Both the position numbers and the translations under genes were made by a program. A stretch of DNA of 64,000 bases, from contig OX439132.1 of NCBI GenBank assembly GCA_949318235.1, positions 1,999,636 through 2,063,635 of the forward strand. Reading direction: 5' to 3'. This DNA is from Ecdyonurus torrentis (taxonomy: Eukaryota > Arthropoda > Insecta > Ephemeroptera > Heptageniidae). The notes below the pieces were generated by a model. It was not told the DNA's origin. It made no database searches and saw only the letters and a list, made by a program, of their open reading frames with translations. Positions 11,912-24,340 of the stretch are shown piece by piece; within the stretch, counting starts at the first letter, position 1, and every line of letters starts with the position of its first letter.

Positions 11912-12949
11912 GCATTGCATAATACACACATCTATGTTTGTGAGCAAACAGTGAGGGTCCTTACCGATCTTGAAATCTTGTTTTATTTCATGGCGCAATG
12001 TTTTTGTATTTTACTTAATGCATTCATATGTTTTTTAAATCGTAAAAAGTAAAAATTTTGTGATTAAACGATCGGTAAAAACAAGCTTCACATAATACAC
12101 ACACGTATGTTTGTAAGAAAGCTGTAGGCGTCCGAACCTATAAGGAAATCTCGTTTAATTCCCTGTCTTGATGTTTATGTATTTTACATAAGCAATTAAT
12201 GTGTTTTTTTGACCGTAATTTAGAGAAAATATTATGTTAAAGGAATCTGTAAAATATAACACAAAGATATACACACACCTATGTTTGTGTGTGGGTAGTA
12301 CAAATCCCAATCTATGTTGAAAATTAGTTTTGAATCCTAGCGCGATGTTTTTGTATTTTTCATAAGCCATAATTATGTATTTAAGATAATATTAAGTAAA
12401 AATATTATGTTTAAAGAATATTTAAAATAGGAATTGCATAATACACACATCTATGTTTGTGAGCAAGCAGTGAGGGTCCCCACCGATCTTGAAATCTTGT
12501 TTTATTTCATGGCGCAATGTTTTTGTATTTTACTTAATGCATTCATATGTTTTTTAGATCGTAAAAAGTGAAAATTTTGTGATTAAACGATCGGTAAAAA
12601 CAAGCTTCACATAATACACACACGTATGTTTGTAAGAAAGCTGTAGGCGTCCGAACCTATTAGGAAATCTCGTTTAATTCCTTGTCTTGATGTTTATGTA
12701 TTTTACATAAGCCTTTTATGTGTTTGTTTGACCGTATTTTAGAGAAAATATTATGTTAAAGGAATCTGTAAAATATAACACAAGATATACACACACCTAT
12801 GTTTGTGTGTGGGTAGTACAAATCCCAATCTATGTTGAAAATTAGTTTTGAATCCTAGCGCGATGTTTTTGTATTTTTCATAAGCCATAATTATGTATTT
12901 AAGATAATATTAAGTAAAAATATTATGTTTAAAGAATAGGTAAAAATAG
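11912..12949. repeat. Two trimers: K with a one-base insertion, then E2
   Basis: Starts are 11912 and 12431. Unit 11912 is K-type (519 bp) with CCTATAAGG in B, AGCAATTAATG, and an extra A in CACAAAGATATAC near 12262. That insertion shifts the minus-strand frame and yields a 71-codon frame at 12155-12370, which is not a gene. Unit 12431 is E2 with CCTTGTCTTG. Confidence 0.85.
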
Positions 12950-15538
12950 GCATCGCATAATACACACATCTATGTTTGTGAGCAAGCAGTGAGGGTCCCC
13001 ACCGATCTTGAAATCTCGTTTTTTTTCATGGCACAATGTTTTTGTATTTTACATAATGCTTTCATATGTTTTTAATATAGTAAAAAGTGAAAATTTTGAG
13101 ATTAAACGATCGGTAAAAAAAAGCTTCACATAATACACACGTTTGTTTGTAACAAAGCTGTAGGCGTCCGAACCTATTAGGAAATCTCGTTTAATTCCCT
13201 GTCTTGATGTTAACGTATTTTACATAAGCCTTTTATGTGTTTGTTTGACCGTATTTTAGAGAAAATATTATGTTAAAGGAATCTGTAAAATATAACACAA
13301 GATATACACACACCTATGTTTGTGTGTGGGTAGTACAAATCCCAATCTATGTTGAAAATTAGTTTTGAATCCTAGCGCGATGTTTTTGTATTTTTCATAA
13401 GCCATAATTATGTATTTAAGATAATATTAAGTAAAAATATTATGTTTAAAGAATATTTAAAATAGGCATTGCATAATACACACATCTATGTTTGTGAGCA
13501 AACAGTGAGGGTCCTTACCGATCTTGAAATCTTGTTTTATTTCATGGCGCAATGTTTTTGTATTTTACTTAATGCATTCATATGTTTTTTAAATCGTAAA
13601 AAGTAAAAATTTTGTGATTAAACGATCGGTAAAAACAAGCTTCACATAATACACACACGTATGTTTGTAAGAAAGCTGTAGGCGTCCGAACCTATTAGGA
13701 AATCTCGTTTAATTCCCTGTCTTGATGTTTATGTATTTTACATAAGCAATTTATGTGTTTTTTTGACCGTAATTTAGAGAAAATATTATGTTAAAGGAAT
13801 CTGTAAAATATAACACAAGATATACACACACCTATGTTTGTGTGTGGGTAGTACAAATCCCAATCTATGTTGAAAATTAGTTTTGAATCCTAGCGCGATG
13901 TTTTTGTATTTTTCATAAGCCATAATTATGTATTTAAGATAATATTAAGTAAAAATATTATGTTTAAAGAATATTTAAAATAGGAATTGCATAATACACA
14001 CATCTATGTTTGTGAGCAAGCAGTGAGGGTCCCCACCGATCTTGAAATCTTGTTTTATTTCATGGCGCAATGTTTTTGTATTTTACTTAATGCATTCATA
14101 TGTTTTTTAGATCGTAAAAAGTGAAAATTTTGTGATTAAACGATCGGTAAAAAAAAGCTTCACATAATACACACACGTATGTTTGTAAGAAAGCTGTAGG
14201 CGTCCGAACCTATAAGGAAATCTCGTTTAATTCCCTGTCTTGATGTTTATGTATTTTACATAAGCCTTTTATGTGTTTGTTTGACCGTACTTTAGAGAAA
14301 ATATTATGTTAAAGGAATCTGTAAAATATAACACAAGATATACACACACCTATGTTTGTGTGTGGGTAGTACAAATCCCAATCTATGTTGAAAATTAGTT
14401 TTGAATCCTAGCGCGATGTTTTTGTATTTTTCATAAGCCATAATTATGTATTTAAGATAATATTAAGTAAAAATATTATGTTTAAAGAATATTTAAAATA
14501 GGAATTGCATAATACACACATCTATGTTTGTGAGCAAGCAGTGAGGGTCCCCACCGATCTTGAAATCTTGTTTTATTTCATGGCGCAATGTTTTTGTATT
14601 TTACTTAATGCATTCATATGTTTTTTAGATCGTAAAAAGTGAAAATTTTGTGATTAAACGATCGGTAAAAAAAAGCTTCACATAATACACACACGTATGT
14701 TTGTAAGAAAGCTGTAGGCGTCCGAACCTATAAGGAAATCTCGTTTAATTCCCTGTCTTGATGTTTATGTATTTTACATAAGCCTTTTATGTGTTTGTTT
14801 GACCGTACTTTAGAGAAAATATTATGTTAAAGGAATCTGTAAAATATAACACAAGATATACACACACCTATGTTTGTGTGTGGGTAGTACAAATCCCAAT
14901 CTATGTTGAAAATTAGTTTTGAATTCTAGCGCGATGTTTTTGTATTTTTCATAAGCCATAATTATGTATTTAAGATAATATTAAGTAAAAATATTATGTT
15001 TAAAGAATATTTAAAATAGGAATTGCATAATACACACATCTATGTTTGTGAGCAAGCAGTGAGGGTCCCCACCGATCTTGAAATCTTGTTTTATTTCATG
15101 GCGCAATGTTTTTGTATTTTACTTAATGCATTCATATGTTTTTTAGATCGTAAAAAGTGAAAATTTTGTGATTAAACGATCGGTAAAAACAAGCTTCACA
15201 TAATACACACACGTATGTTTGTAAGAAAGCTGTAGGCGTCCGAACCTATTAGGAAATCTCGTTTAATTCCCTGTCTTGATGTTTATGTATTTTACATAAG
15301 CCTTTTATGTGTTTGTTTGACCGTATTTTAGAGAAAATATTATGTTAAAGGAATCTGTAAAATATAACACAAGATATACACACACCTATGTTTGTGTGTG
15401 GGTAGTACAAATCCCAATCTATGTTGAAAATTAGTTTTGAATCCTAGCGCGATGTTTTTGTATTTTTCATAAGCCATAATTATGTATTTAAGATAATATT
15501 AAGTAAAAATATTATGTTTAAAGAATAGGTAAAAATAG
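12950..15538. repeat. Expanded higher-order repeat T-K-E1-E1-E2
   Basis: Starts are 12950, 13466, 13984, 14502 and 15020. This is the canonical order with E1 doubled. The first E1 (13984) has GAATCC where the second (14502) has GAATTC, so they are not perfect copies. The same five-unit order recurs at 36257-38845 with the same total length (2589 bp). Confidence 0.86.
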
Positions 15539-17088
15539 GCATCGCATAATACACACATCTATGTTTCTGAGCAAGCAGTGAGGGTCCCCACCGATCTGAA
15601 ATCTCGTTTTTTTTCATGGCACAATGTTTTTGTATTTTACATAATGCTTTCATATGTTTTTAATATAGTAAAAAGTAAAAATTTTGAGATTAAACGATCG
15701 GTAAAAAAAAGCTTCACATAATACACACGTTTGTTTGTAACAAAGCTGTAGGCGTCCGAACCTATTAGGAAATCTCGTTTAATTCCCTGTCTTGATGTTA
15801 ACGTATTTTACATAAGCCTTTTATGTGTTTGTTTGACCGTATTTTAGAGAAAATATTATGTTAAAGGAATCTGTAAAATATTACACAAGTTATACACACA
15901 CCTATGTTTGTGTGTGGGTAGTACAAATCCCAATCTATGTTGAAAATTAGTTTTGAATTCTAGCGCGATGTTTTTGTATTTTTCATAAGCCATAATTATG
16001 TATTTAAGATAATATTAAGTAAAAATATTATGTTTAAAGAATATTTAAAATAGGAATTGCATAATACACACATCTATGTTTGTGAGCAAGCAGTGAGGGT
16101 CCCCACCGATCTTGAAATCTTGTTTTATTTCATGGCGCAATGTTTTTGTATTTTACTTAATGCATTCATATGTTTTTTAGATCGTAAAAAGTGAAAATTT
16201 TGTGATTAAACGATCGGTAAAAACAAGCTTCACATAATACACACACGTATGTTTGTAAGAAAGCTGTAGGCGTCCGAACCTATTAGGAAATCTCGTTTAA
16301 TTCCCTGTCTTGATGTTTATGTATTTTACATAAGCCTTTTATGTGTTTGTTTGACCGTATTTTAGAGAAAATATTATGTTAAAGGAATCTGTAAAATATA
16401 ACACAAGATATACACACACCTATGTTTGTGTGTGGGTAGTACAAATCCCAATCTATGTTGAAAATTAGTTTTGAATCCTAGCGCGATGTTTTTGTATTTT
16501 TCATAAGCCATAATTATGTATTTAAGATAATATTAAGTAAAAATATTATGTTTAAAGAATAGGTAAAAATAGGCATCGCATAATACACACATCTATGTTT
16601 GTGAGCAAGCAGTGAGGGTCCCCACCGATCTTGAAATCTCGTTTTTTTTCATGGCACAATGTTTTTGTATTTTACATAATGCTTTCATATGTTTTTAATA
16701 TAGTAAAAAGTGAAAATTTTGAGATTAAACGATCGGTAAAAAAAAGCTTCACATAATACACACGTTTGTTTGTAACAAAGCTGTAGGCGTCCGAACCTAT
16801 TAGGAAATCTCGTTTAATTCCCTGTCTTGATGTTAACGTATTTTACATAAGCCTTTTATGTGTTTGTTTGACCGTATTTTAGAGAAAATATTATGTTAAA
16901 GGAATCTGTAAAATATTACACAAGATATACACACACCTATGTTTGTGTGTGGGTAGTACAAATCCCAATCTATGTTGAAAATTAGTTTTGAATCCTAGCG
17001 CGATGTTTTTGTATTTTTCATAAGCCATAATTATGTATTTAAGATAATATTAAGTAAAAATATTATGTTTAAAGAATATTTAAAATAG
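15539..17088. repeat. Three trimers T-E2-T, missing K and E1
   Basis: Starts are 15539, 16054 and 16573. Unit 15539 is 515 bp because one T is lost in CCGATCTGAAATC near 15597; it also has TTTCTGAGC and an atypical GAATTC. T followed directly by E2 means the usual K and E1 are absent, consistent with loss of two units by unequal exchange. Confidence 0.84.
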
Positions 17089-18640
17089 GCATTGCATAAT
17101 ACACACATCTATGTTTGTGAGCAAACAGTGAGGGTCCTTACCGATCTTGAAATCTTGTTTTATTTCATGGCGCAATGTTTTTGTATTTTACTTAATGCAT
17201 TCATATGTTTTTTAAATCGTAAAAAGTAAAAATTTTGTGATTAAACGATCGGTAAAAACAAGCTTCACATAATACACACACGTATGTTTGTAAGAAAGCT
17301 GTAGGCGTCCGAACCTATTAGGAAATCTCGTTCAATTCCCTGTCTTGATGTTTATGTATTTTACATAAGCAATTTATGTGTTTGTTTGACCGTATTTTAG
17401 AGAAAATATTATGTTAAAGGAATCTGTAAAATATTACACAAGATATACACACACCTATGTTTGTGTGTGGGTAGTACAAATCCCAATCTATGTTGAAAAT
17501 TAGTTTTGAATCCTAGCGCGATGTTTTTGTATTTTTCATAAGCCATAATTATGTATTTAAGATAATATTAAGTAAAAATATTATGTTTAAAGAATATTTA
17601 AAATAGGCATTGCATAATACACACATCTATGTTTGTGAGCAAACAGTGAGGGTCCTTACCGATCTTGAAATCTTGTTTTATTTCATGGCGCAATGTTTTT
17701 GTATTTTACTTAATGCATTCATATGTTTTTTAAATCGTAAAAAGTAAAAATTTTGTGATTAAACGATCGGTAAAAACAAGCTTCACATAATACACACACG
17801 TATGTTTGTAAGAAAGCTGTAGGCGTCCGAACCTATTAGGAAATCTCGTTTAATTCCCTGTCTTGATGTTTATGTATTTTACATAAGCAATTTATGTGTT
17901 TTTTTGACCGTAATTTAGAGAAAATATTATGTTAAAGGAATCTGTAAAATATAACACAAGATATACACACACCTATGTTTGTGTGTGGGTAGTACAAATC
18001 CCAATCTATGTTGAAAATTAGTTTTGAATCCTAGCGCGATGTTTTTGTATTTTTCATAAGCCATAATTATGTATTTAAGATAATATTAAGTAAAAATATT
18101 ATGTTTAAAGAATATTTAAAATAGGAATTGCATAATACACACATCTATGTTTGTGAGCAAGCAGTGAGGGTCCCCACCGATCTTGAAATCTTGTTTTATT
18201 TCATGGCGCAATGTTTTTGTATTTTACTTAATGCATTCATATGTTTTTTAGATCGTAAAAAGTAAAAATTTTGAGATTAAACGATCGGTAAAAAAAAGCT
18301 TCACATAATACACACGTTTGTTTGTAACAAAGCTGTAGGCGTCCGAACCTATTAGGAAATCTCGTTTAATTCCCTGTCTTGATGTTAACGTATTTTACAT
18401 AAGCCTTTTATGTGTTTGTTTGACCGTATTTTAGAGAAAATATTATGTTAAAGGAATCTGTAAAATATTACACAAGATATACACACACCTATGTTTGTGT
18501 GTGGGTAGTACAAATCCCAATCTATGTTGAAAATTAGTTTTGAATCCTAGCGCGATGTTTTTGTATTTTTCATAAGCCATAATTATGTATTTAAGATAAT
18601 ATTAAGTAAAAATATTATGTTTAAAGAATATTTAAAATAG
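17089..18640. repeat. Three trimers: K, K, E/T fusion
   Basis: Starts are 17089, 17607 and 18125. Unit 17089 has a K monomer A but CCGTATTTT and TATTACAC in B, and TCGTTCAATTCC. Unit 18125 (516 bp) begins as E (GGAATTGC, TAGATCG) and continues as T from TTTTGAG onward (short CA box, GTTAACG, TATTACAC). The switch lies between about 18256 and 18272. Confidence 0.85.
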
Positions 18641-20194
18641 GCATTGCATAATACACACATCTATGTTTGTGAGCAAACAGTGAGGGTCCTTACCGATCTT
18701 GAAATCTTGTTTTATTTCATGGCGCAATGTTTTTGTATTTTACATAATGCATTCATATGTTTTTAAGATAGTAAAAAGTGAAAATTTTGGGATTAAACGA
18801 TCGGTAAAAACAAGCTTCACATAATACACACACGTATGTTTGTAAGAAAGCTGTAGGCGTCCGAACCTATTAGGAAATCTCGTTTAATTCCCTGTCTTGA
18901 TGTTTATGTATTTTACATAAGCAATTTATGTGTTTTTTTGACCGTAATTTAGAGAAAATATTATGTTAAAGGAATCTGTAAAATATAACACAAGATATAC
19001 ACACACCTATGTTTGTGTGTGGGTAGTACAAATCCCAATCTATGTTGAAAATTAGTTTTGAATCCTAGCGCGATGTTTTTGTATTTTTCATAAGCCATAA
19101 TTATGTATTTAAGATAATATTAAGTAAAAATATTATGTTTAAAGAATATTTAAAATAGGAATTGCATAATACACACATCTATGTTTGTGAGCAAGCAGTG
19201 AGGGTCCCCACCGATCTTGAAATCTTGTTTTATTTCATGGCGCAATGTTTTTGTATTTTACTTAATGCATTCATATGTTTTTTAGATCGTAAAAAGTGAA
19301 AATTTTGTGATTAAACGATCGGTAAAAACAAGCTTCACATAATACACACACGTATGTTTGTAAGAAAGCTGTAGGCGTCCGAACCTATAAGGAAATCTCG
19401 TTTAATTCCCTGTCTTGATGTTTATGTATTTTACATAAGCCTTTTATGTGTTTGTTTGACCGTACTTTAGAGAAAATATTATGTTAAAGGAATCTGTAAA
19501 ATATAACACAAGATATACACACACCTATGTTTGTGTGTGGGTAGTACAAATCCCAATCTATGTTGAAAATTAGTTTTGAATTCTAGCGCGATGTTTTTGT
19601 ATTTTTCATAAGCCATAATTATGTATTTAAGATAATATTAAGTAAAAATATTATGTTTAAAGAATATTTAAAATAGGAATTGCATAATACACACATCTAT
19701 GTTTGTGAGCAAGCAGTGAGGGTCCCCACCGATCTTGAAATCTTGTTTTATTTCATGGCGCAATGTTTTTGTAATTTACTTAATGCATTCATATGTTTTT
19801 TAAATCGTAAAAAGTGAAAATTTTGTGATTAAACGATCGGTAAAAACAAGCTTCACATAATACACACACGTATGTTTGTAAGAAAGCTGTAGGCGTCCGA
19901 ACCTATTAGGAAATCTCGTTTAATTCCCTGTCTTGATGTTTATGTATTTTACATAAGCCTTTTATGTGTTTGTTTGACCGTATTTTAGAGAAAATATTAT
20001 GTTAAAGGAATCTGTAAAATATAACACAAGATATACACACACCTATGTTTGTGTGTGGGTAGTACAAATCCCAATCTATGTTGAAAATTAGTTTTGAATC
20101 CTAGCGCGATGTTTTTGTATTTTTCATAAGCCATAATTATGTATTTAAGATAATATTAAGTAAAAATATTATGTTTAAAGAATATTTAAAATAG
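18641..20194. repeat. K-E1-E2 block, copy 1 of an adjacent 1.55-kb duplication
   Basis: Starts are 18641, 19159 and 19677. The following block, 20195-21749, has the same classes and private features: TTTTTAAGATAG in K, GAATTC in E1, and TTGTAATTTACTTAA with TTTTTTAAATCG in E2. Offset is 1554 bp. The two blocks differ at the end: unit 19677 ends AATATTTAAAATAG and leads to K, while unit 21231 ends AATAGGTAAAAATAG and leads to T. Confidence 0.87.
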
Positions 20195-21749
20195 GCATTG
20201 CATAATACACACATCTATGTTTGTGAGCAAACAGTGAGGGTCCTTACCGATCTTGAAATCTTGTTTTATTTCATGGCGCAATGTTTTTGTATTTTACATA
20301 ATGCATTCATATGTTTTTAAGATAGTAAAAAGTGAAAATTTTGGGATTAAACGATCGGTAAAAACAAGCTTCACATAATACACACACGTATGTTTGTAAG
20401 AAAGCTGTAGGCGTCCGAACCTATTAGGAAATCTCGTTTAATTCCCTGTCTTGATGTTTATGTATTTTACATAAGCAATTTATGTGTTTTTTTGACCGTA
20501 ATTTAGAGAAAATATTATGTTAAAGGAATCTGTAAAATATAACACAAGATATACACACACCTATGTTTGTGTGTGGGTAGTACAAATCCCAATCTATGTT
20601 GAAAATTAGTTTTGAATCCTAGCGCGATGTTTTTGTATTTTTCATAAGCCATAATTATGTATTTAAGATAATATTAAGTAAAAATATTATGTTTAAAGAA
20701 TATTTAAAATAGGAATTGCATAATACACACATCTATGTTTGTGAGCAAGCAGTGAGGGTCCCCACCGATCTTGAAATCTTGTTTTATTTCATGGCGCAAT
20801 GTTTTTGTATTTTACTTAATGCATTCATATGTTTTTTAGATCGTAAAAAGTGAAAATTTTGTGATTAAACGATCGGTAAAAACAAGCTTCACATAATACA
20901 CACACGTATGTTTGTAAGAAAGCTGTAGGCGTCCGAACCTATAAGGAAATCTCGTTTAATTCCCTGTCTTGATGTTTATGTATTTTACATAAGCCTTTTA
21001 TGTGTTTGTTTGACCGTACTTTAGAGAAAATATTATGTTAAAGGAATCTGTAAAATATAACACAAGATATACACACACCTATGTTTGTGTGTGGGTAGTA
21101 CAAATCCCAATCTATGTTGAAAATTAGTTTTGAATTCTAGCGCGATGTTTTTGTATTTTTCATAAGCCATAATTATGTATTTAAGATAATATTAAGTAAA
21201 AATATTATGTTTAAAGAATATTTAAAATAGGAATTGCATAATACACACATCTATGTTTGTGAGCAAGCAGTGAGGGTCCCCACCGATCTTGAAATCTTGT
21301 TTTATTTCATGGCGCAATGTTTTTGTAATTTACTTAATGCATTCATATGTTTTTTAAATCGTAAAAAGTGAAAATTTTGTGATTAAACGATCGGTAAAAA
21401 CAAGCTTCACATAATACACACACGTATGTTTGTAAGAAAGCTGTAGGCGTCCGAACCTATTAGGAAATCTCGTTTAATTCCCTGTCTTGATGTTTATGTA
21501 TTTTACATAAGCCTTTTATGTGTTTGTTTGACCGTATTTTAGAGAAAATATTATGTTAAAGGAATCTGTAAAATATAACACAAGATATACACACACCTAT
21601 GTTTGTGTGTGGGTAGTACAAATCCCAATCTATGTTGAAAATTAGTTTTGAATCCTAGCGCGATGTTTTTGTATTTTTCATAAGCCATAATTATGTATTT
21701 AAGATAATATTAAGTAAAAATATTATGTTTAAAGAATAGGTAAAAATAG
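20195..21749. repeat. K-E1-E2 block, copy 2 of the 1.55-kb duplication
   Basis: Starts are 20195, 20713 and 21231. It appears almost identical by eye to 18641-20194. Unit 21231 also resembles unit 6217 (offset 15,014 bp) in the TTGTAATTTACTTAA and TTTTTTAAATCG variants. Confidence 0.87.
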
Positions 21750-22784
21750 GCATCGCATAATACACACATCTATGTTTGTGAGCAAGCAGTGAGGGTCCCC
21801 ACCGATCTTGAAATCTCGTTTTTTTTCATGGCACAATGTTTTTGTATTTTACATAATGCTTTTATATGTTTTTAATATAGTAAAAAGTGAAAATTTTGAG
21901 ATTAAACGATCGGTAAAAAAAAGCTTCACATAATACACACGTTTGTTTGTAACAAAGCTGTAGGCGTCCGAACCTATTAGGAAATCTCGTTTAATTCCCT
22001 GTCTTGATGTTAACGTATTTTACATAAGCCTTTTATGTGTTTGTTTGACCGTATTTTAGAGAAAATATTATGTTAAAGGAATCTGTAAAATATTACACAA
22101 GATATACACACACCTATGTTTGTGTGTGGGTAGTACAAATCCCAATCTATGTTGAAAATTAGTTTTGAATTCTAGCGCGATGTTTTTGTATTTTTCATAA
22201 GCCATAATTATGTATTTAAGATAATATTAAGTAAAAATATTATGTTTAAAGAATATTTAAAATAGGAATTGCATAATACACACATCTATGTTTGTGAGCA
22301 AGCAGTGAGGGTCCCCACCGATCTTGAAATCTTGTTTTATTTCATGGCGCAATGTTTTTGTATTTTACTTAATGCATTCATATGTTTTTTAGATCGTAAA
22401 AAGTGAAAATTTTGTGATTAAACGATCGGTAAAAACAAGCTTTACATAATACACACACGTATGTTTGTAAGAAAGCTGTAGGCGTCCGAACCTATTAGGA
22501 AATCTCGTTTAATTCCCTGTCTTGATGTTTATGTATTTTACATAAGCCTTTTATGTGTTTGTTTGACCGTATTTTAGAGAAAATATTATGTTAAAGGAAT
22601 CTGTAAAATATAACACAAGATATACACACACCTATGTTTGTGTGTGGGTAGTACAAATCCCAATCTATGTTGAAAATTAGTTTTGAATCCTAGCGCGATG
22701 TTTTTGTATTTTTCATAAGCCATAATTATGTATTTAAGATAATATTAAGTAAAAATATTATGTTTAAAGAATAGGTAAAAATAG
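21750..22784. repeat. Two trimers T-E2
   Basis: Starts are 21750 (T with GCTTTTATATG and an atypical GAATTC) and 22266 (E2 with AAGCTTTACATAATAC). The first marker is shared with unit 6736 and the second with unit 8288, so the region matches 6.2-8.8 kb after removal of two units (K and E1). Confidence 0.84.
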
Positions 22785-24340
22785 GCATCGCATAATACAC
22801 ACATCTATGTTTGTGAGCAAGCAGTGAGGGTCCCCACCGATCTTGAAATCTCGTTTTTTTTCATGGCACAATGTTTTTGTATTTTACATAATGCTTTCAT
22901 ATGTTTTTAATATAGTAAAAAGTGAAAATTTTGAGATTAAACGATCGGTAAAAAAAAGCTTCACATAATACACACACGTTTGTTTGTAACAAAGCTGTAG
23001 GCGTCCGAACCTATTAGGAAATCTCGTTTAATTCCCTGTCTTGATGTTAACGTATTTTACATAAGCCTTTTATGTGTTTGTTTGACCGTATTTTAGAGAA
23101 AATATTATGTTAAAGGAATCTGTAAAATACAACACAAGATATACACACACCTATGTTTGTGTGTGGGTAGTTCAAATCCCAATCTATGTTGAAAATTAGT
23201 TTTGAATCCTAGCGCGATGTTTTTGTATTTTTCATAAGCCATAATTATGTATTTAAGATAATATTAAGTAAAAATATTATGTTTAAAGAATATTTAAAAT
23301 AGGAATTGCATAATACACACATCTATGTTTGTGAGCAAGCAGTGAGGGTCCCCACCGATCTTGAAATCTTGTTTTATTTCATGGCGCAATGTTTTTGTAT
23401 TTTACTTAATGCATTCATATGTTTTTTAGATCGTAAAAAGTGAAAATTTTGTGATTAAACGATCGGTAAAAACAAGCTTCACATAATACACACACGTATA
23501 TTTGTAAGAAAGCTGTAGGCGTTCGAACCTATTAGGAAATCTTGTTTAATTCCCTGTCTTGATGTTTATGTATTTTACATAAGCCTTTTATGTGTTTGTT
23601 TGACCGTATTTTAGAGAAAATATTATGTTAAAGGAATCTGTAAAATATAACACAAGATATACACACACCTATGTTTGTGTGTGGGTAGTACAAATCCCAA
23701 TCTATGTTGAAAATTAGTTTTGAATCCTAGCGCGATGTTTTTGTATTTTTCATAAGCCATAATTATGTATTTAAGATAATATTAAGTAAAAATATTATGT
23801 TTAAAGAATATTTAAAATAGGCATTGCATAATACACACATCTATGTTTGTGAGCAAACAGTGAGGGTCCTTACCGATCTTGAAATCTTGTTTTATTTCAT
23901 GGCGCAATGTTTTTGTATTTTACATAATGCATTCATATGTTTTTAAGATAGTAAAAAGTGAAAATTTTGGGATTAAACTATTGAAAAAAAAAAAACTTCA
24001 CTTAATACACACACGTATGTTTGTAAGAAAGCTGTAGGCGTCCGAACCTATTAGGAAATCTCGTTTAATTCCCTGTCTTGATGTTTATGTATTTTACATA
24101 AGCAATTTATGTGTTTTTTTGACCGTAATTTAGAGAAAATATTATGTTAAAGGAATCTGTAAAATATAACACAAGATATACACACACCTATGTTTGTGTG
24201 TGGGTAGTACAAATCCCAATCTATGTTGAAAATTAGTTTTGAATCCTAGCGCGATGTTTTTGTATTTTTCATAAGCCATAATTATGTATTTAAGATAATA
24301 TTAAGTAAAAATATTATGTTTAAAGAATAGGTAAAAATAG
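22785..24340. repeat. T-E2variant-K block, duplicated in tandem at 24341
   Basis: Starts are 22785, 23303 and 23821. Unit 22785 carries GTAGTTCAAATCC near 23168, shared with unit 24341 but absent from their relative at 9322, so this duplication is younger than the 15-kb one. Unit 23303 has CGTATATTTG and GCGTTCGAAC. Unit 23821 has AAACTATTG followed by a 12-A run, which removes the HindIII site, and an AGCAATTTATGTG monomer B. Confidence 0.86.

Noticed and set aside
12155..12370. Minus-strand open frame of 71 codons
   Set aside because: Same repeat-derived sequence, opened by a one-base insertion near 12262 in unit 11912. It is a shadow of the repeat and not a conserved gene.
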